Shown: positions 43,928-52,558, numbered from the stretch's first letter. The stretch: 64,000 nt of DNA from Paraburkholderia graminis C4D1M (GCF_000172415.1 NZ_ABLD01000008.1:62001-126000), one strand, 5' to 3'. The notes: generated by a model not told the origin, from the letters alone. Translations and numbers: made by a program.

Positions 43928-44764
43928 CTAGCGGGCGCAGCCTGCGCGATCGAGCAGCGCGTGCAGTTCGCGCGCGACGATGTCGGGCGTTTCCAGCGGC
44001 GTCAGATGACGCGCCTTCGGGATCTCGGTGAAGGTCGATCCGGCGATGCCCGCGTGCAACGCGCGCGCCATCGCGGGCGTCGCCGCATAGTCCTCTTCAC
44101 CGACGATCACGCACGTCGGCACTTTCACCTTCGCCATCAGCGCGCGGCCGTCGAACGAACCGAGCATGCGGCCGGTGGCGGCGAATGCGGCAACGTCGTT
44201 GCGCAGGAAGGTGTCCACGCAACGTTGCACCACTTGCGGATGCGCGGCGCGAAACGCGTCGCTGAACCAGCGCGTGGTCTGAAACTCGACCAGCGGCGCA
44301 AGGCCGCCGGTCTCGGCCTTCTGGGCGCGCGCGTCCCAGTCCTGCGGCGCCGTCTCGCCGTACCACGCGGTCGTGTCGATCAAGCCCGCGCCGATCGCAT
44401 CAGGACATGTGGCCGCGAATTGCAGCGCGACGCAGCCGCCCATCGACGCGCCCGCGATCAGCACATTGCGAAAGTCCGTCGCGCGCAGCACGTCGTAGAC
44501 GTCCTGCGCAAACAGCGACACCGTGTACGGACCAGCCGGCTTGCCGGACGCGCCGTGACCGCGCGCATCGATGGCGAGCACAGAAACACGCGGCAACAGC
44601 CGCTCGACGACAGGCGCCCAGAAGTGACGGTCCATCGCGAGCGAATGCACGAGCACCACGCGCACCGTGTTGTCTTTTGCGCCGTAGAGGGTGTAGCCGA
44701 TTTGCGTGCCGTCACGCACGGTAACGTGCGACGACACGACATCGGGACTGATCGGTTGATTCAT
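43928..44764 (-). CDS. Alpha/beta hydrolase (3-oxoadipate enol-lactonase-like)
   Basis: Hydrolase of 278 residues with PcaD-like features: VVLVHSLAMDRHFWAPVV (oxyanion hole), IDARGHGASGKP, the nucleophile elbow GASMGGCVALQFA near 98, and the catalytic His in KARHLTPLETPD near 255. PcaD-type enzymes open enol-lactones. The ATG at 44764 has a GGAG site at six bases; a GTG at 44776 is less likely. First gene of the hydrolase-coxMLS-MFS-ridA operon, it could open a lactone after ring hydroxylation. Two operator-like repeats lie upstream. Confidence 0.92.
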   Translation of the reverse strand: MNQPISPDVVSSHVTVRDGTQIGYTLYGAKDNTVRVVLVHSLAMDRHFWAPVVERLLPRVSVLAIDARGHGASGKPAGPYTVSLFAQDVYDVLRATDFRNVLIAGASMGGCVALQFAATCPDAIGAGLIDTTAWYGETAPQDWDARAQKAETGGLAPLVEFQTTRWFSDAFRAAHPQVVQRCVDTFLRNDVAAFAATGRMLGSFDGRALMAKVKVPTCVIVGEEDYAATPAMARALHAGIAGSTFTEIPKARHLTPLETPDIVARELHALLDRAGCAR

Positions 44765-44862
44765 TGCGTGCTCCACTGGCTGTCGAATGCGTTCGAGTTC
44801 GGGTCATCGAGCCCTCAGCCGGATATTGCGGGCTCGCCGTTGGACCGGCAAACGACGATCTT

Positions 44863-44877
44863 TCATGTAAAGCATGA
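44863..44877. promoter_or_regulatory. Putative LysR-regulon operator B (hydrolase/Mo-hydroxylase operon)
   Basis: TCATGTAAAGCATGA, extending to TTTCATG...CATGAAA, is a perfect 7-bp inverted repeat with a 5-bp spacer, followed by ACAATTC. It lies ~100 bp upstream of the hydrolase start. It has the best symmetry of the six sites. Confidence 0.65.
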
Positions 44878-44977
44878 AAACAATTCATCGCTTGCGAACG
44901 GACGTTCCATCGCATCGACGACGATGCGCGTTTCGTTATTGCGCATCGCGCCGCCGCACGCAGCGGATGAATTTCTC

Positions 44978-44992
44978 TCATATGCGGCATGA
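44978..44992. promoter_or_regulatory. Putative LysR-regulon operator C (ABC transporter operon)
   Basis: TCATATGCGGCATGA is preceded by TC and followed by ACAATTAG, matching operator B and its right flank. It lies ~130 bp upstream of the ABC permease start. Confidence 0.6.
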
Positions 44993-45121
44993 ACAATTAG
45001 CGTTTGCCCGGCGCATGGCTGGCGGTCAATCTTGCTGCCAGAGCATGCCGGCGCATGTCCGCGCGCGGTCTCTTCCAGTTCTTCCCGCTCTTCCGCTTCT
45101 CAACCATAAAGGTCGAATGCC

Positions 45122-45913
45122 GTGAACTTCACCAGGAAAGTCCTGAGTTCGCAGTGGGTCCGTCCGCTGCTGCTTATCGTGGTCATCGTGCTTGCGTGGG
45201 ATCTCGTGATACGCATCTTCAAGATTCCGCCGTATCTGGTGCCGACGCCCGAAGCGATCCTTCATCAGATCGCGGCGCAATGGTCGATGCTGCTGGAAGA
45301 ATCGTTGCCGACGCTGTACGCGACGCTCGGCGGCTTCGCGCTTTCGGTGCTGATCGGCGTGCCGATCGCGATGCTGGTCGCCGCGTCGCCGCTGATCGAG
45401 AGCTACCTGTACCCGCTCGTCGTGTTTTCGCAGAGCATTCCGAAAGTGGCGATTGCGCCGCTTTTTGTGGTCTGGTTCGGCTTCGGACTCTTTCCGCGCA
45501 TACTCGTTGCGTTCCTGCTTGGCTTCTTTCCGGTGGTCGTATCGACGGTGATGGGTTTCAAATCGGTCGAGAAGGATCTGACCGATCTGGCGAAGTCGAT
45601 GGGCAGTTCGCCGGTGAAAACGTTCTTCAAGATCAGCCTGCCGCACGCGCTTCCGTCGATCTTCGCAAGCATGAAGGTGTCGATCACGCTCGCTGTCGTC
45701 GGCGCGGTGGTCGGCGAATTCGTCGGCGCGAATTCGGGACTCGGCTTCGTGCTGCAACGTGCAAACGGCAACTTCGACCAGCCGCTGATCTTCTCGGCGC
45801 TGGTCGTGCTGTCGGTGATCGGCGCGCTGCTGTTCGTCGCCATCGACATGCTGGAGCGCATCGCGATTCCGTGGCATGCGTCGCATCGCTCGCGGCTGCT
45901 TGGACGCGCTTAA
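45122..45913 (+). CDS. ABC transporter permease (SsuC/TauC-like)
   Basis: Permease of 263 residues with about six membrane helices. The N-terminal helix is PLLLIVVIVLAWDLVI, followed by IPPYLVPTPEAIL; the EAA motif is seen as DLAKSMGSSPVKTFFKISLPHALPS around residue 155. The start is GTG at 45122 with AAAGG upstream; no ATG is in frame nearby. The gene is first in a permease, binding protein, ATPase operon of the nitrate/taurine/sulfonate family, whose members also carry aromatic acids. Confidence 0.92.
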   Translation: MNFTRKVLSSQWVRPLLLIVVIVLAWDLVIRIFKIPPYLVPTPEAILHQIAAQWSMLLEESLPTLYATLGGFALSVLIGVPIAMLVAASPLIESYLYPLVVFSQSIPKVAIAPLFVVWFGFGLFPRILVAFLLGFFPVVVSTVMGFKSVEKDLTDLAKSMGSSPVKTFFKISLPHALPSIFASMKVSITLAVVGAVVGEFVGANSGLGFVLQRANGNFDQPLIFSALVVLSVIGALLFVAIDMLERIAIPWHASHRSRLLGRA

Positions 45914-45950
45914 CGCGTTCGCGGCGCTCGCGGCGTTCGCGGCGTTCGCG
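45914..45950. repeat. Short 9-bp tandem repeat
   Basis: Repeats of GCGGCGTTC (with one GCGGCGCTC and one GCGCGGTTC) just after the permease stop. It is a small GC-rich tandem array in the gap before the binding protein gene. No function is evident. Confidence 0.6.
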
Positions 45951-46034
45951 CGGTTCCACCGCATTCGCTTTGACTACCCCACATCAAGAAGCAGACAGCA
46001 CCCATTTCAGATGGGGCCACAGGAAGGAGACACC

Positions 46035-47027
46035 ATGAAGTCACGAAAGCCGACGCGCATGGCAGCCGCGCTCGCGTTTGCAGCGGTTTGTTGCACGAGC
46101 CACGCCGCTTACGCGAAAGACTCGCTGACATTGATGCTCAACTACACGGTCAACGGCGCGGTCGCACCGTTTTATCTCGGCAAGGTGAAGGGCTACTACG
46201 ACGCCGAAGGCATCGATCTCAAGCTGATGGAAGGACACGGCTCGGGCCCGACCGTGCAGGCCGTCGCGACGCACAACGTGGACATTGGCTACGCGGACTT
46301 CAGCACGATGGTCAAGGTCGCCGCGATGGGCGCACCCGTGAAAGCGATCGGCGTGCTGATGCAGGAAAATCCGACCTCCGTGGTCGGCCTCGCGGACAAG
46401 AACATCAAAACGCCGCAGGACATCAAGGGAAAAACGGTTGCGGTTGCGCCCGGCGACGCGTCGTCGCAGCTATGGACGATGTTCATGAACAAGGTCGGCC
46501 TGAAGGACTCCGACTTCAAGACCATCACCGGCAATCCGCAGACCACGATCAATGCGGTCATTACGGGTCAGGCGGATCTGCTGGTCGGCTTCGCGACGAT
46601 CCCGCTGATCTCCGTCGAGCAGGCCACGAAGAAGCCTGCGCGCGCGATCCTGTTTGCCGACTACAACGTGAACGTGGCGACGCTTAGCATCATCGCGCGC
46701 GACGACATGATCAAGGACCATGCCGATCTGCTCAAACGCTTCATGCGCGCGACGGCGAAGTCCGTGAACGACAGCGAGAAAGACCCGGCCGCCGCGGTCG
46801 ATGCGCTACTCAAGACGCTGCCCGCCGCCGGTTCGCGCGACACGATGATCCGCACGCTGCAGGCGACGATCCCGTTCTACCGCACGCCCGAAACCGAGAA
46901 GGCGCCGATCTTCCACGTCAGCGCGAAGAACATCGACGACTCCGTGGCCGCGATCGTGCAGTACAGCAAGCTCGATCCGTCGGCGAACGTGCCCGCGAAG
47001 TACTACACCGGCGCATTCGTTCCATGA
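46035..47027 (+). CDS. ABC transporter substrate-binding protein (SsuA/NMT1-like)
   Basis: Binding protein of 330 residues. The start at 46035 has a very strong AGGAAGGAGA site and gives a signal peptide (MAAALAFAAVCCTSHAAYA). The mature protein has LNYTVNGAVAPFYLGKVKGYY, MEGHGSGPTVQAVATHNVDIGYADF and TVAVAPGDASSQLW, as in NMT1/SsuA-type proteins. It delivers the substrate to the flanking permease and ATPase. Substrate unknown; the regulon context points to an aromatic carboxylate. Confidence 0.93.
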   Translation: MKSRKPTRMAAALAFAAVCCTSHAAYAKDSLTLMLNYTVNGAVAPFYLGKVKGYYDAEGIDLKLMEGHGSGPTVQAVATHNVDIGYADFSTMVKVAAMGAPVKAIGVLMQENPTSVVGLADKNIKTPQDIKGKTVAVAPGDASSQLWTMFMNKVGLKDSDFKTITGNPQTTINAVITGQADLLVGFATIPLISVEQATKKPARAILFADYNVNVATLSIIARDDMIKDHADLLKRFMRATAKSVNDSEKDPAAAVDALLKTLPAAGSRDTMIRTLQATIPFYRTPETEKAPIFHVSAKNIDDSVAAIVQYSKLDPSANVPAKYYTGAFVP

Positions 47028-47082
47028 GCCGCACTAGCGCCGCCGCGTCGTTCCTTTCCGTTCACCCGAAACCCGCCCCGCT

Positions 47083-47919
47083 ATGACCACCGTACTCAAG
47101 CTCGACGACAAGCATCACCGGTCTTTTTCCGCGCCCGCGCCCGCCAGATCGCTGATAGAACTGCGCGGCGTGACCAAGAGTTATCGCAGCGCGCAAGGCA
47201 TGATGGAAGCGCTGAAACCGCTCGATTTCGACATCCGCGAGCAGGAGTTCGTTTCGATCGTGGGGCCGTCCGGATGCGGCAAAAGCACGTTGCTGAAGAT
47301 GGTCGCCGGACTCGAAGCGATCTCGTCGGGAACGATGACGTTGTCCGGCGAGCCGATTCGCGGTCCGCAAAAGAATGTGGGCATCGTGTTCCAGAGCGCC
47401 GTGCTGCTCGCGTGGCGCAACGTGCTCGACAACATCCTGTTACAGGCGGAGATGCGCCGCATGCCGAGGCGCGAAGCACGCGAGAAGGCAATGCAGCTAA
47501 TCAGCATGGCCGGTCTCGAAGGCTTCGAGCAAAAGTATCCGTGGCAACTTTCCGGCGGCATGCAGCAGCGCGTGTCGATCTGCCGCGCGCTCTTGCACGA
47601 GCCGTCCGTTCTGCTGATGGACGAACCTTTCGGCGCACTCGACGCAATGACGCGCGAGAGCATGAACATGGAATTGCAGCGCATCTGGCTCGAATCGAAG
47701 AAAACCGTGCTGCTCATCACGCACAGCATTCCTGAAGCGGTATTCCTGTCGGACCGCGTACTGGTGATGTCGGAACGGCCGGGCTCGATTGCCGCGATTT
47801 ACGACATCGATTTGCCGCGTCCGCGTTCCCTTGAGGTGATGGCAACGCCGGCATTTCTGCATCACACGAAGACGATTCGCGCGCACTTCAATGCGCAAGG
47901 GTCGCTCGACGATCACTGA
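47083..47919 (+). CDS. ABC transporter ATP-binding protein (SsuB/TauB-like)
   Basis: ATPase of 278 residues. Walker A is GPSGCGKST near residue 65, Q-loop VFQSAVLLAWRNV, signature LSGGMQQR near 162, Walker B VLLMDEPFGALD, and the switch His in LLITHSIPEAVFLSDRV. The C-terminal DLPRPRSLEVMATPAF stretch is typical of the taurine/sulfonate/nitrate group. Last gene of the operon; a strong terminator follows. Confidence 0.95.
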   Translation: MTTVLKLDDKHHRSFSAPAPARSLIELRGVTKSYRSAQGMMEALKPLDFDIREQEFVSIVGPSGCGKSTLLKMVAGLEAISSGTMTLSGEPIRGPQKNVGIVFQSAVLLAWRNVLDNILLQAEMRRMPRREAREKAMQLISMAGLEGFEQKYPWQLSGGMQQRVSICRALLHEPSVLLMDEPFGALDAMTRESMNMELQRIWLESKKTVLLITHSIPEAVFLSDRVLVMSERPGSIAAIYDIDLPRPRSLEVMATPAFLHHTKTIRAHFNAQGSLDDH

Positions 47920-47936
47920 ACACTGATTGTTCAAGC

Positions 47937-47982
47937 AAAAAAAAACCGGTTGGAGCCTGAAGGCTTCCAACCGGTTTTTTTT
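47937..47982. terminator. Strong bidirectional intrinsic terminator
   Basis: A-tract, then AACCGGTTGGAGCC, loop TGAA, GGCTTCCAACCGGTT and a T-tract. The stem is about 14 bp with one bulged base, and A/T tracts on both sides allow termination of the ABC operon from the left and the porin gene from the right. Confidence 0.95.
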
Positions 47983-48012
47983 GCGTGAGTTGAGATGCAG
48001 TAGAAGCTACGG

Positions 48013-49104
48013 CTAGAACCAGTGATTCATACCGAACGAGATACCCGTCTGTTTCGCGTGACCCGACGCGTTCAACGTTGCGTTAGTGACATAAACGCCG
48101 GTGAAATGCGTATAGTCGATGTCCGCATAAAGCTCCGTGCGCTTGGAGAGCAGATAGTCAATGCCGAGAATCGCCACGTCTTTTCTGCCGTCCACGCCGC
48201 CCGTCTTGTTCTTGTTGTCGTAATACGCGGCAGTCACGCTGAAGAACGGCGTCGCCTGATAACGCAAACCGCCCCACAAGTACTGATTGCGCGTCATGCT
48301 GCGCGCCGAAGCGGGCGTGTCCTGCAAATCGAGCGAGTAACCGGCCATCACATCGACAGGGCCCACGCTCACCGTGCCGCCTGCCGTGTACTGGTCATTG
48401 CTGAAGTATTCGCTCGACGTCGCCGCCAACGGATTGGACTTGTGCGTATAGCCCGCGCCCAGCTTGATCGTCTTGCCCCGATAGTTCAGGCCGCCGGCGA
48501 GCGTCGAGCCGTGTGCGGCGCTGCCCGGCACGCCGCCCAGCGCATATTCGCCGCGAACCACCCACGGCCCGAAAAGGCCGCGATAGTTGATGTCGTTATC
48601 GTCGCGTCCGGTGTTGCCGCCCGACACCGCCGTCGATTCCGTAATGCCGAGGTAATGGAAGTCGAACGGCTCGAAGTCCTTGATCAGAAAATGCTGGAGC
48701 GTGAATTGCCGCCCAATATCGACCTGCCCGAATGGCCCGCCTATTCCAACCGTCGACGTGCGCTGGAAGATCTGGTTGTTGGTGTTGTTATTCGCGCCGG
48801 TCGACAGCACGAAGCCTGCTTCCAGATTGAAGCGCGCATAGTAGCCGCCGCCCAGATCTTCCTTGCCCTCCAGGCCCCAGCGGTTGGAGTTGTAGACGCC
48901 GTTCGACGCCATCGTCAACGCCGCGCCGCCCGCCTTCGTGCCGTTCACGAGATTGCGCAAGCCGCCGTCGAGCGAACCGTATAACGTGACGCTGCTTTGC
49001 GCATGCGCCGCGCCGCTCGACAGCCCAAGCAACGTGAATGCCGCGAGCGAGCGCGTCAACATACTCATTCGTACAGCCGGAACTGCTTCTCCTTTGTCGT
49101 GCAT
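48013..49104 (-). CDS. Outer-membrane porin (Gram-negative porin family)
   Basis: Porin of 363 residues. Signal peptide LAAFTLLGLSSGAAHA, then the mature start QSSVTLYGSLDGGLRNLVNG. Motifs: SNRWGLEGKEDLGGGYYARF and GIGGPFGQVDIGRQ; it ends NHWF with the terminal Phe. The start at 49104 has a strong GGAGGAGAT site directly before it; a second ATG at 49068 has no well-spaced site, so a 12-residue longer n-region is accepted. It probably lets the substrate of the neighbouring ABC and UbiD genes through the outer membrane. Confidence 0.94.
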   Translation of the reverse strand: MHDKGEAVPAVRMSMLTRSLAAFTLLGLSSGAAHAQSSVTLYGSLDGGLRNLVNGTKAGGAALTMASNGVYNSNRWGLEGKEDLGGGYYARFNLEAGFVLSTGANNNTNNQIFQRTSTVGIGGPFGQVDIGRQFTLQHFLIKDFEPFDFHYLGITESTAVSGGNTGRDDNDINYRGLFGPWVVRGEYALGGVPGSAAHGSTLAGGLNYRGKTIKLGAGYTHKSNPLAATSSEYFSNDQYTAGGTVSVGPVDVMAGYSLDLQDTPASARSMTRNQYLWGGLRYQATPFFSVTAAYYDNKNKTGGVDGRKDVAILGIDYLLSKRTELYADIDYTHFTGVYVTNATLNASGHAKQTGISFGMNHWF

Positions 49105-49157
49105 ATCTCCTCCATCGATGTCGTTCTATTGATATGGTGGCCGCTATCCGCGGCGCG

Positions 49158-50798
49158 TTAGATGTCTTTCTTTTCGGCGAAGAACCAGTCGGAATCCTTA
49201 TTGATCCACTCAGGCCCGACGCGTTGACGCGTCTGTTCCTCGCCCGTTTCGAAGTACTCGCTCTTCACGGCGCGCTGCGCCATCGCTTCGTTGCGCTCGT
49301 CCCAGTCGCCCATCGAGACGCCGTACCACGGCCATTCCGGACGCAGCGGCGGCAGCCCGAGTTCTTCCCAGATCGCTTTCGCGTTTTCCATGTACTCGCG
49401 CGTCGGCAGCGAAAGCGGCGGCAGCTTTTCCTTGCGTGTCGCGTTCATCAGGATCACGCCGTCAACCGCATCGTCGCCGCGTTGCGCGCCCGACGTGCGC
49501 GGTCCGTGTCCCGTATCGCGGCCGTGCAGGATCTGCACGTCCTTGATCGCGTTCATCCGGTAGCTCATCGACCAGAAGATCGCATCGCTGTTTTCGGGGT
49601 TGATGTCGTTGCTCACGGCAACGACCAGCTTGCCGACAGCCGGTTGCAGCGACGCCGCGCCCATCAGCGCGCGCCATATTTCGGTTTCGGTTGCCTTCTC
49701 GCTGAACACCACGATCACGAGCTTGCGCAGATTGGTCAGCGGCTCGTGCATCACGACCTTTTCGACGCTTGCGATACGCAGCGAATTCTTCAGATGGTCG
49801 AGAAACAGCGGTTCAAACGCGACTTTCTTGACGAGCGAACTTTCGCTCGGCGTGACCTGGCTGATGATCGACACGAGATGCGCGTTCTTGCGTCGCGTAA
49901 TCGCCGTGACGTTCATGTACGGATTGAATTCCTGCAAATTCACGTGACCGTGCGATTCGCCGAAAGGCCCTTCCGGTTCCAGTGTGTCCGTCGGAACGAA
50001 TCCTTCGATCACGATTTCAGCGTCGGCGGGCACGAGTAGATCGTTGGTCCTGCACTTCACCACGCGCAGCGGTTCGCCGAGAATCGCGCCGGCCACGCCG
50101 AGTTCGTCCACGTCGATCGGCAGCTTCTGGACCGAGCAGAACGACACGGCCGGATGGCCGCCGATCACGAGCGCGGCAGGCATCGGCTTGCCCATCGCCT
50201 TGTACTTGAGCCAATGCTGATAGATGCCTTGCCCCATTTCGATCGACGGATTGCAACCGACGCGGCGCTTACCCTTGATCTGTCCGCGATACGTGCCCAT
50301 GTTCTGAATGCCGTTTTCCGGATCGACGGAAACGTACTGCGAGCACGTTGTGTACGGCGCGTTGTCGAAGCCCGGCGTCGAAATGGGAATCGGCAGATGT
50401 TCGAGACCTTGACCGTCGACATCGAGTTCATCGCCGATAAAACACACTTCCTGGCACGGCGCTTCGTTCACGAGAACGGGCGCGATCGGATTGCCCTTCG
50501 CCTGCTGCCACTTTTTGCCGATCTGATCGACGGGCACGCCCATGCCGATCGAGTAGACCTCGCGATTGATCGACAACGCGCCGACCACGACGGGCAACTC
50601 GTAGCGGCGTCCTTTGCTGTCGACGACGTTATGAAACACGAACGCCTTTCGATCCGACTCGGGAATGCCGCCGCGTAATTGCCAGCGCACGAGCGGATGG
50701 AGTTCGGTGTCCTTGTTGATTTCGCGGTGTACGTGAACGACAAGGCCCTTTTCCTCGAGGGCCTGCAAGTGGGTCTGGAACGAGGGGAAAGTTTTCAT
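49158..50798 (-). CDS. UbiD family (prenylated-FMN-dependent) decarboxylase, copy 2
   Basis: UbiD-type decarboxylase of 546 residues, longer than copy 1. Motifs: MGTYRGQIKGKRRVGCNPSI and GQGIYQHWLKYKAMGKPMPA near the prFMN/Mn site, LEPEGPFGESHGHVN near 280 with the catalytic Glu/Asp region, and VVAVSNDINPENSDAIFWSM. The start at 50798 gives MKTFPSFQTHL. It is divergent from the UbiX gene that would supply its cofactor. The two copies are only distantly similar, so two different carboxylate substrates or steps are likely. Confidence 0.94.
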   Translation of the reverse strand: MKTFPSFQTHLQALEEKGLVVHVHREINKDTELHPLVRWQLRGGIPESDRKAFVFHNVVDSKGRRYELPVVVGALSINREVYSIGMGVPVDQIGKKWQQAKGNPIAPVLVNEAPCQEVCFIGDELDVDGQGLEHLPIPISTPGFDNAPYTTCSQYVSVDPENGIQNMGTYRGQIKGKRRVGCNPSIEMGQGIYQHWLKYKAMGKPMPAALVIGGHPAVSFCSVQKLPIDVDELGVAGAILGEPLRVVKCRTNDLLVPADAEIVIEGFVPTDTLEPEGPFGESHGHVNLQEFNPYMNVTAITRRKNAHLVSIISQVTPSESSLVKKVAFEPLFLDHLKNSLRIASVEKVVMHEPLTNLRKLVIVVFSEKATETEIWRALMGAASLQPAVGKLVVAVSNDINPENSDAIFWSMSYRMNAIKDVQILHGRDTGHGPRTSGAQRGDDAVDGVILMNATRKEKLPPLSLPTREYMENAKAIWEELGLPPLRPEWPWYGVSMGDWDERNEAMAQRAVKSEYFETGEEQTRQRVGPEWINKDSDWFFAEKKDI

Positions 50799-50879
50799 GG
50801 TTGTCCGGTGAATGATCAAGGGGAACGACGGTGAGCGCAGACTGACGCACAACGACCTCCCCTCGCAAACGCTGATTTC

Positions 50880-50894
50880 TCATGTACGTCATGA
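50880..50894. promoter_or_regulatory. Putative LysR-regulon operator D (ubiD copy 2)
   Basis: TCATGTACGTCATGA, preceded by TTTC and followed by ACGGATTTC, is a perfect inverted TCATG/CATGA repeat with a 5-bp spacer. It lies ~80 bp upstream of ubiD copy 2. Confidence 0.65.
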
Positions 50895-50925
50895 ACGGAT
50901 TTCATCCGCGGACAATGAAAAGCCC

Positions 50926-50940
50926 TCATGCGAGTCATGA
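50926..50940. promoter_or_regulatory. Putative LysR-regulon operator E (ubiX)
   Basis: TCATGCGAGTCATGA followed by ACAGATTTC matches operator D and its right flank. It is 31 bp from D and ~110 bp upstream of ubiX. The two sites are in the same orientation, almost three helical turns apart. Confidence 0.65.
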
Positions 50941-51051
50941 ACAGATTTCGTTTGAACGACAGGGGCCATGTCATGCAACCTGAGTGCGGAGACGGACGAA
51001 CATACGAACCTACGAACCCGCCGCGCAGCGGATCGACAAGAGACGACGAAC

Positions 51052-51654
51052 ATGGACCGACGCAAACGTATCGTGGTGGGAATCAGCGGCGCTTCCGGCG
51101 TTGTCTATGGCGTGAGGCTGCTCGAGATGCTGCGCGAGCTCGACGTGGAGACTCATCTGGTGATGAGCCGCTCGGCGCAAATGACGCTCGCCTACGAAAC
51201 CGACTTGCGCGCGGCCGACGTTCAGGCGCTGGCTTTCGAGCACTATCCCAATGCCGATATTGGCGCGGCGATTTCGAGCGGCTCGTTTCGCGTCGACGGC
51301 ATGATCGTCGCGCCGTGTTCGATGAAAACGCTCGCGGAGATCGCGACGGGCAACACGGGTTCGTTGCTGTCTCGCGCCGCGGATGTGATGCTGAAGGAAC
51401 GCAAACGCGTCGTGTTGATGGTGCGCGAGACGCCGCTGCATCTCGGGCATCTGCGCAATATGACCGCGGCGACGGAAACCGGCGCGATCATCTATCCGCC
51501 GGTGCCGGCGTTTTACGCGCGGCCCGACAGTTTGCAGTCGATGATCGATCACACGCTGGGACGCGTGCTCGATCTATTCGATATCGACGCGGGGACGGTG
51601 AAGCGCTGGACGGGCGAACACAGTCAGAAGCTCGTCAGCGTGTCGAACGGTTGA
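51052..51654 (+). CDS. UbiX family flavin prenyltransferase
   Basis: Flavin prenyltransferase of 200 residues, which makes prenylated FMN for UbiD enzymes. Motifs: RIVVGISGASGVVYGVRLLE near the N-terminus (FMN site), MKTLAEIATGNTGSLLSRAADVMLK near 90-115, and VRETPLHLGHLRNM with the conserved Glu. The start at 51052 (MDRRKR) gives the usual length. It is divergent from ubiD copy 2 with operators D and E between. It parallels HmfG of the furandicarboxylate pathway. Confidence 0.95.
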   Translation: MDRRKRIVVGISGASGVVYGVRLLEMLRELDVETHLVMSRSAQMTLAYETDLRAADVQALAFEHYPNADIGAAISSGSFRVDGMIVAPCSMKTLAEIATGNTGSLLSRAADVMLKERKRVVLMVRETPLHLGHLRNMTAATETGAIIYPPVPAFYARPDSLQSMIDHTLGRVLDLFDIDAGTVKRWTGEHSQKLVSVSNG

Positions 51655-51655
51655 G

Positions 51656-52558
51656 TCACGCCGGCACATCATCGGCGTAACGTGCTTCGTCGAGATCGGC
51701 GATCAGCGTCGGGCCCGCCGGTTGCCAGCCCAAACGTGCCTGTGTCAGAGCACTCGACGCGAGCATATCGAGCGCCGCGAAGATCGCCATCCATCCGAAA
51801 TACGCCTGCGTCTGCTCGCGCGCGATCGAAACGACCGGCAGCTTCAGGCCACGGCCCAACGCCTCCGCGATCTCCCGCGCGCTCACCCCCTCCTCGCCGA
51901 CCGCGTGATAGCGCGCGCCGCGCTCTGCCCTTTCGATCGCGAGCCGGTACAGCTTCACGACGTCCGATAGATGTCCCGCGGGCCAGCGATTACGGCCCTC
52001 GTCGACATACGCGCAAACCCCCTTCTCGCGCGCAATCTGGATAAGCGGCGTGATCAGCCCTTGCCGGAACGGGTTGTGCACTTGCGGCAGGCGCATCACC
52101 GAGACATTCACGCCTGCCTCCAGCAGAACGTTACTCGCCAGCTCCGTTGCGAGTCGCGGATTCGGGTGCGCCGTGTTGAACACATCCTCCGTGGCGGGCT
52201 GCCCGTCGTCGCGGCTGCCCGCGCCCGTGCCCGACGTGACGAGCAACGGACGATCGGAACCGGCCAGCGCCGATCCGAGCGCTTCGATCACGCGTGCGTC
52301 CTTCTCGCAGTTCGCCGCGAAGCGCGAAAAGTCGTGGTCGAATGCGAGATGGATGACGGCGTCCGCGTTCGTGACGCCGCCGCGCACGCTGTCGACGTCT
52401 TCAAGCGTACCGCGATGAACGTCGGCGCCCGCGGCGCGCAGCGCCTGCGCGCCCGCATCGGAGCGCGTCATGCCGATCACCTGATGACCGGCCTCGATAA
52501 GTTCGGGCACCAACGCCGAGCCGATGAAGCCCGTTGCGCCCGTCACAAAGATTCGCAT
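51656..52558 (-). CDS. NAD(P)-dependent oxidoreductase (extended/atypical SDR)
   Basis: SDR-family protein of 300 residues of the nucleoside-sugar epimerase-like group. The dinucleotide motif is FVTGATGFIGSALVPEL (TGxxGxxG) and TRSDAGAQALRAAGADVHRG follows. The usual YxxxK is replaced: after the LVTSGTGAG strand the helix reads NPRLATELASN, so the catalytic Tyr is not evident. Similar atypical SDRs are common next to MmyB-type HTH regulators, as here, and may be controlled by that regulator. It converges on ubiX with only a base or two between. Confidence 0.9.
   Translation of the reverse strand: MRIFVTGATGFIGSALVPELIEAGHQVIGMTRSDAGAQALRAAGADVHRGTLEDVDSVRGGVTNADAVIHLAFDHDFSRFAANCEKDARVIEALGSALAGSDRPLLVTSGTGAGSRDDGQPATEDVFNTAHPNPRLATELASNVLLEAGVNVSVMRLPQVHNPFRQGLITPLIQIAREKGVCAYVDEGRNRWPAGHLSDVVKLYRLAIERAERGARYHAVGEEGVSAREIAEALGRGLKLPVVSIAREQTQAYFGWMAIFAALDMLASSALTQARLGWQPAGPTLIADLDEARYADDVPA

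Larger units (their letters stand above)
44765..45121. other. Divergent regulatory region of hydrolase operon and ABC transporter operon
   Basis: A 357-bp region with no gene but with two operator-like inverted repeats (44863-44877 and 44978-44992), one nearer each operon. Confidence 0.6.

Noticed and set aside
45122..47919. Taurine or alkanesulfonate transporter
   Set aside because: Family resemblance is clear, but there is no sulfonate monooxygenase beside it and an operator of the aromatic-acid type precedes it, so a sulfonate role is not supported.
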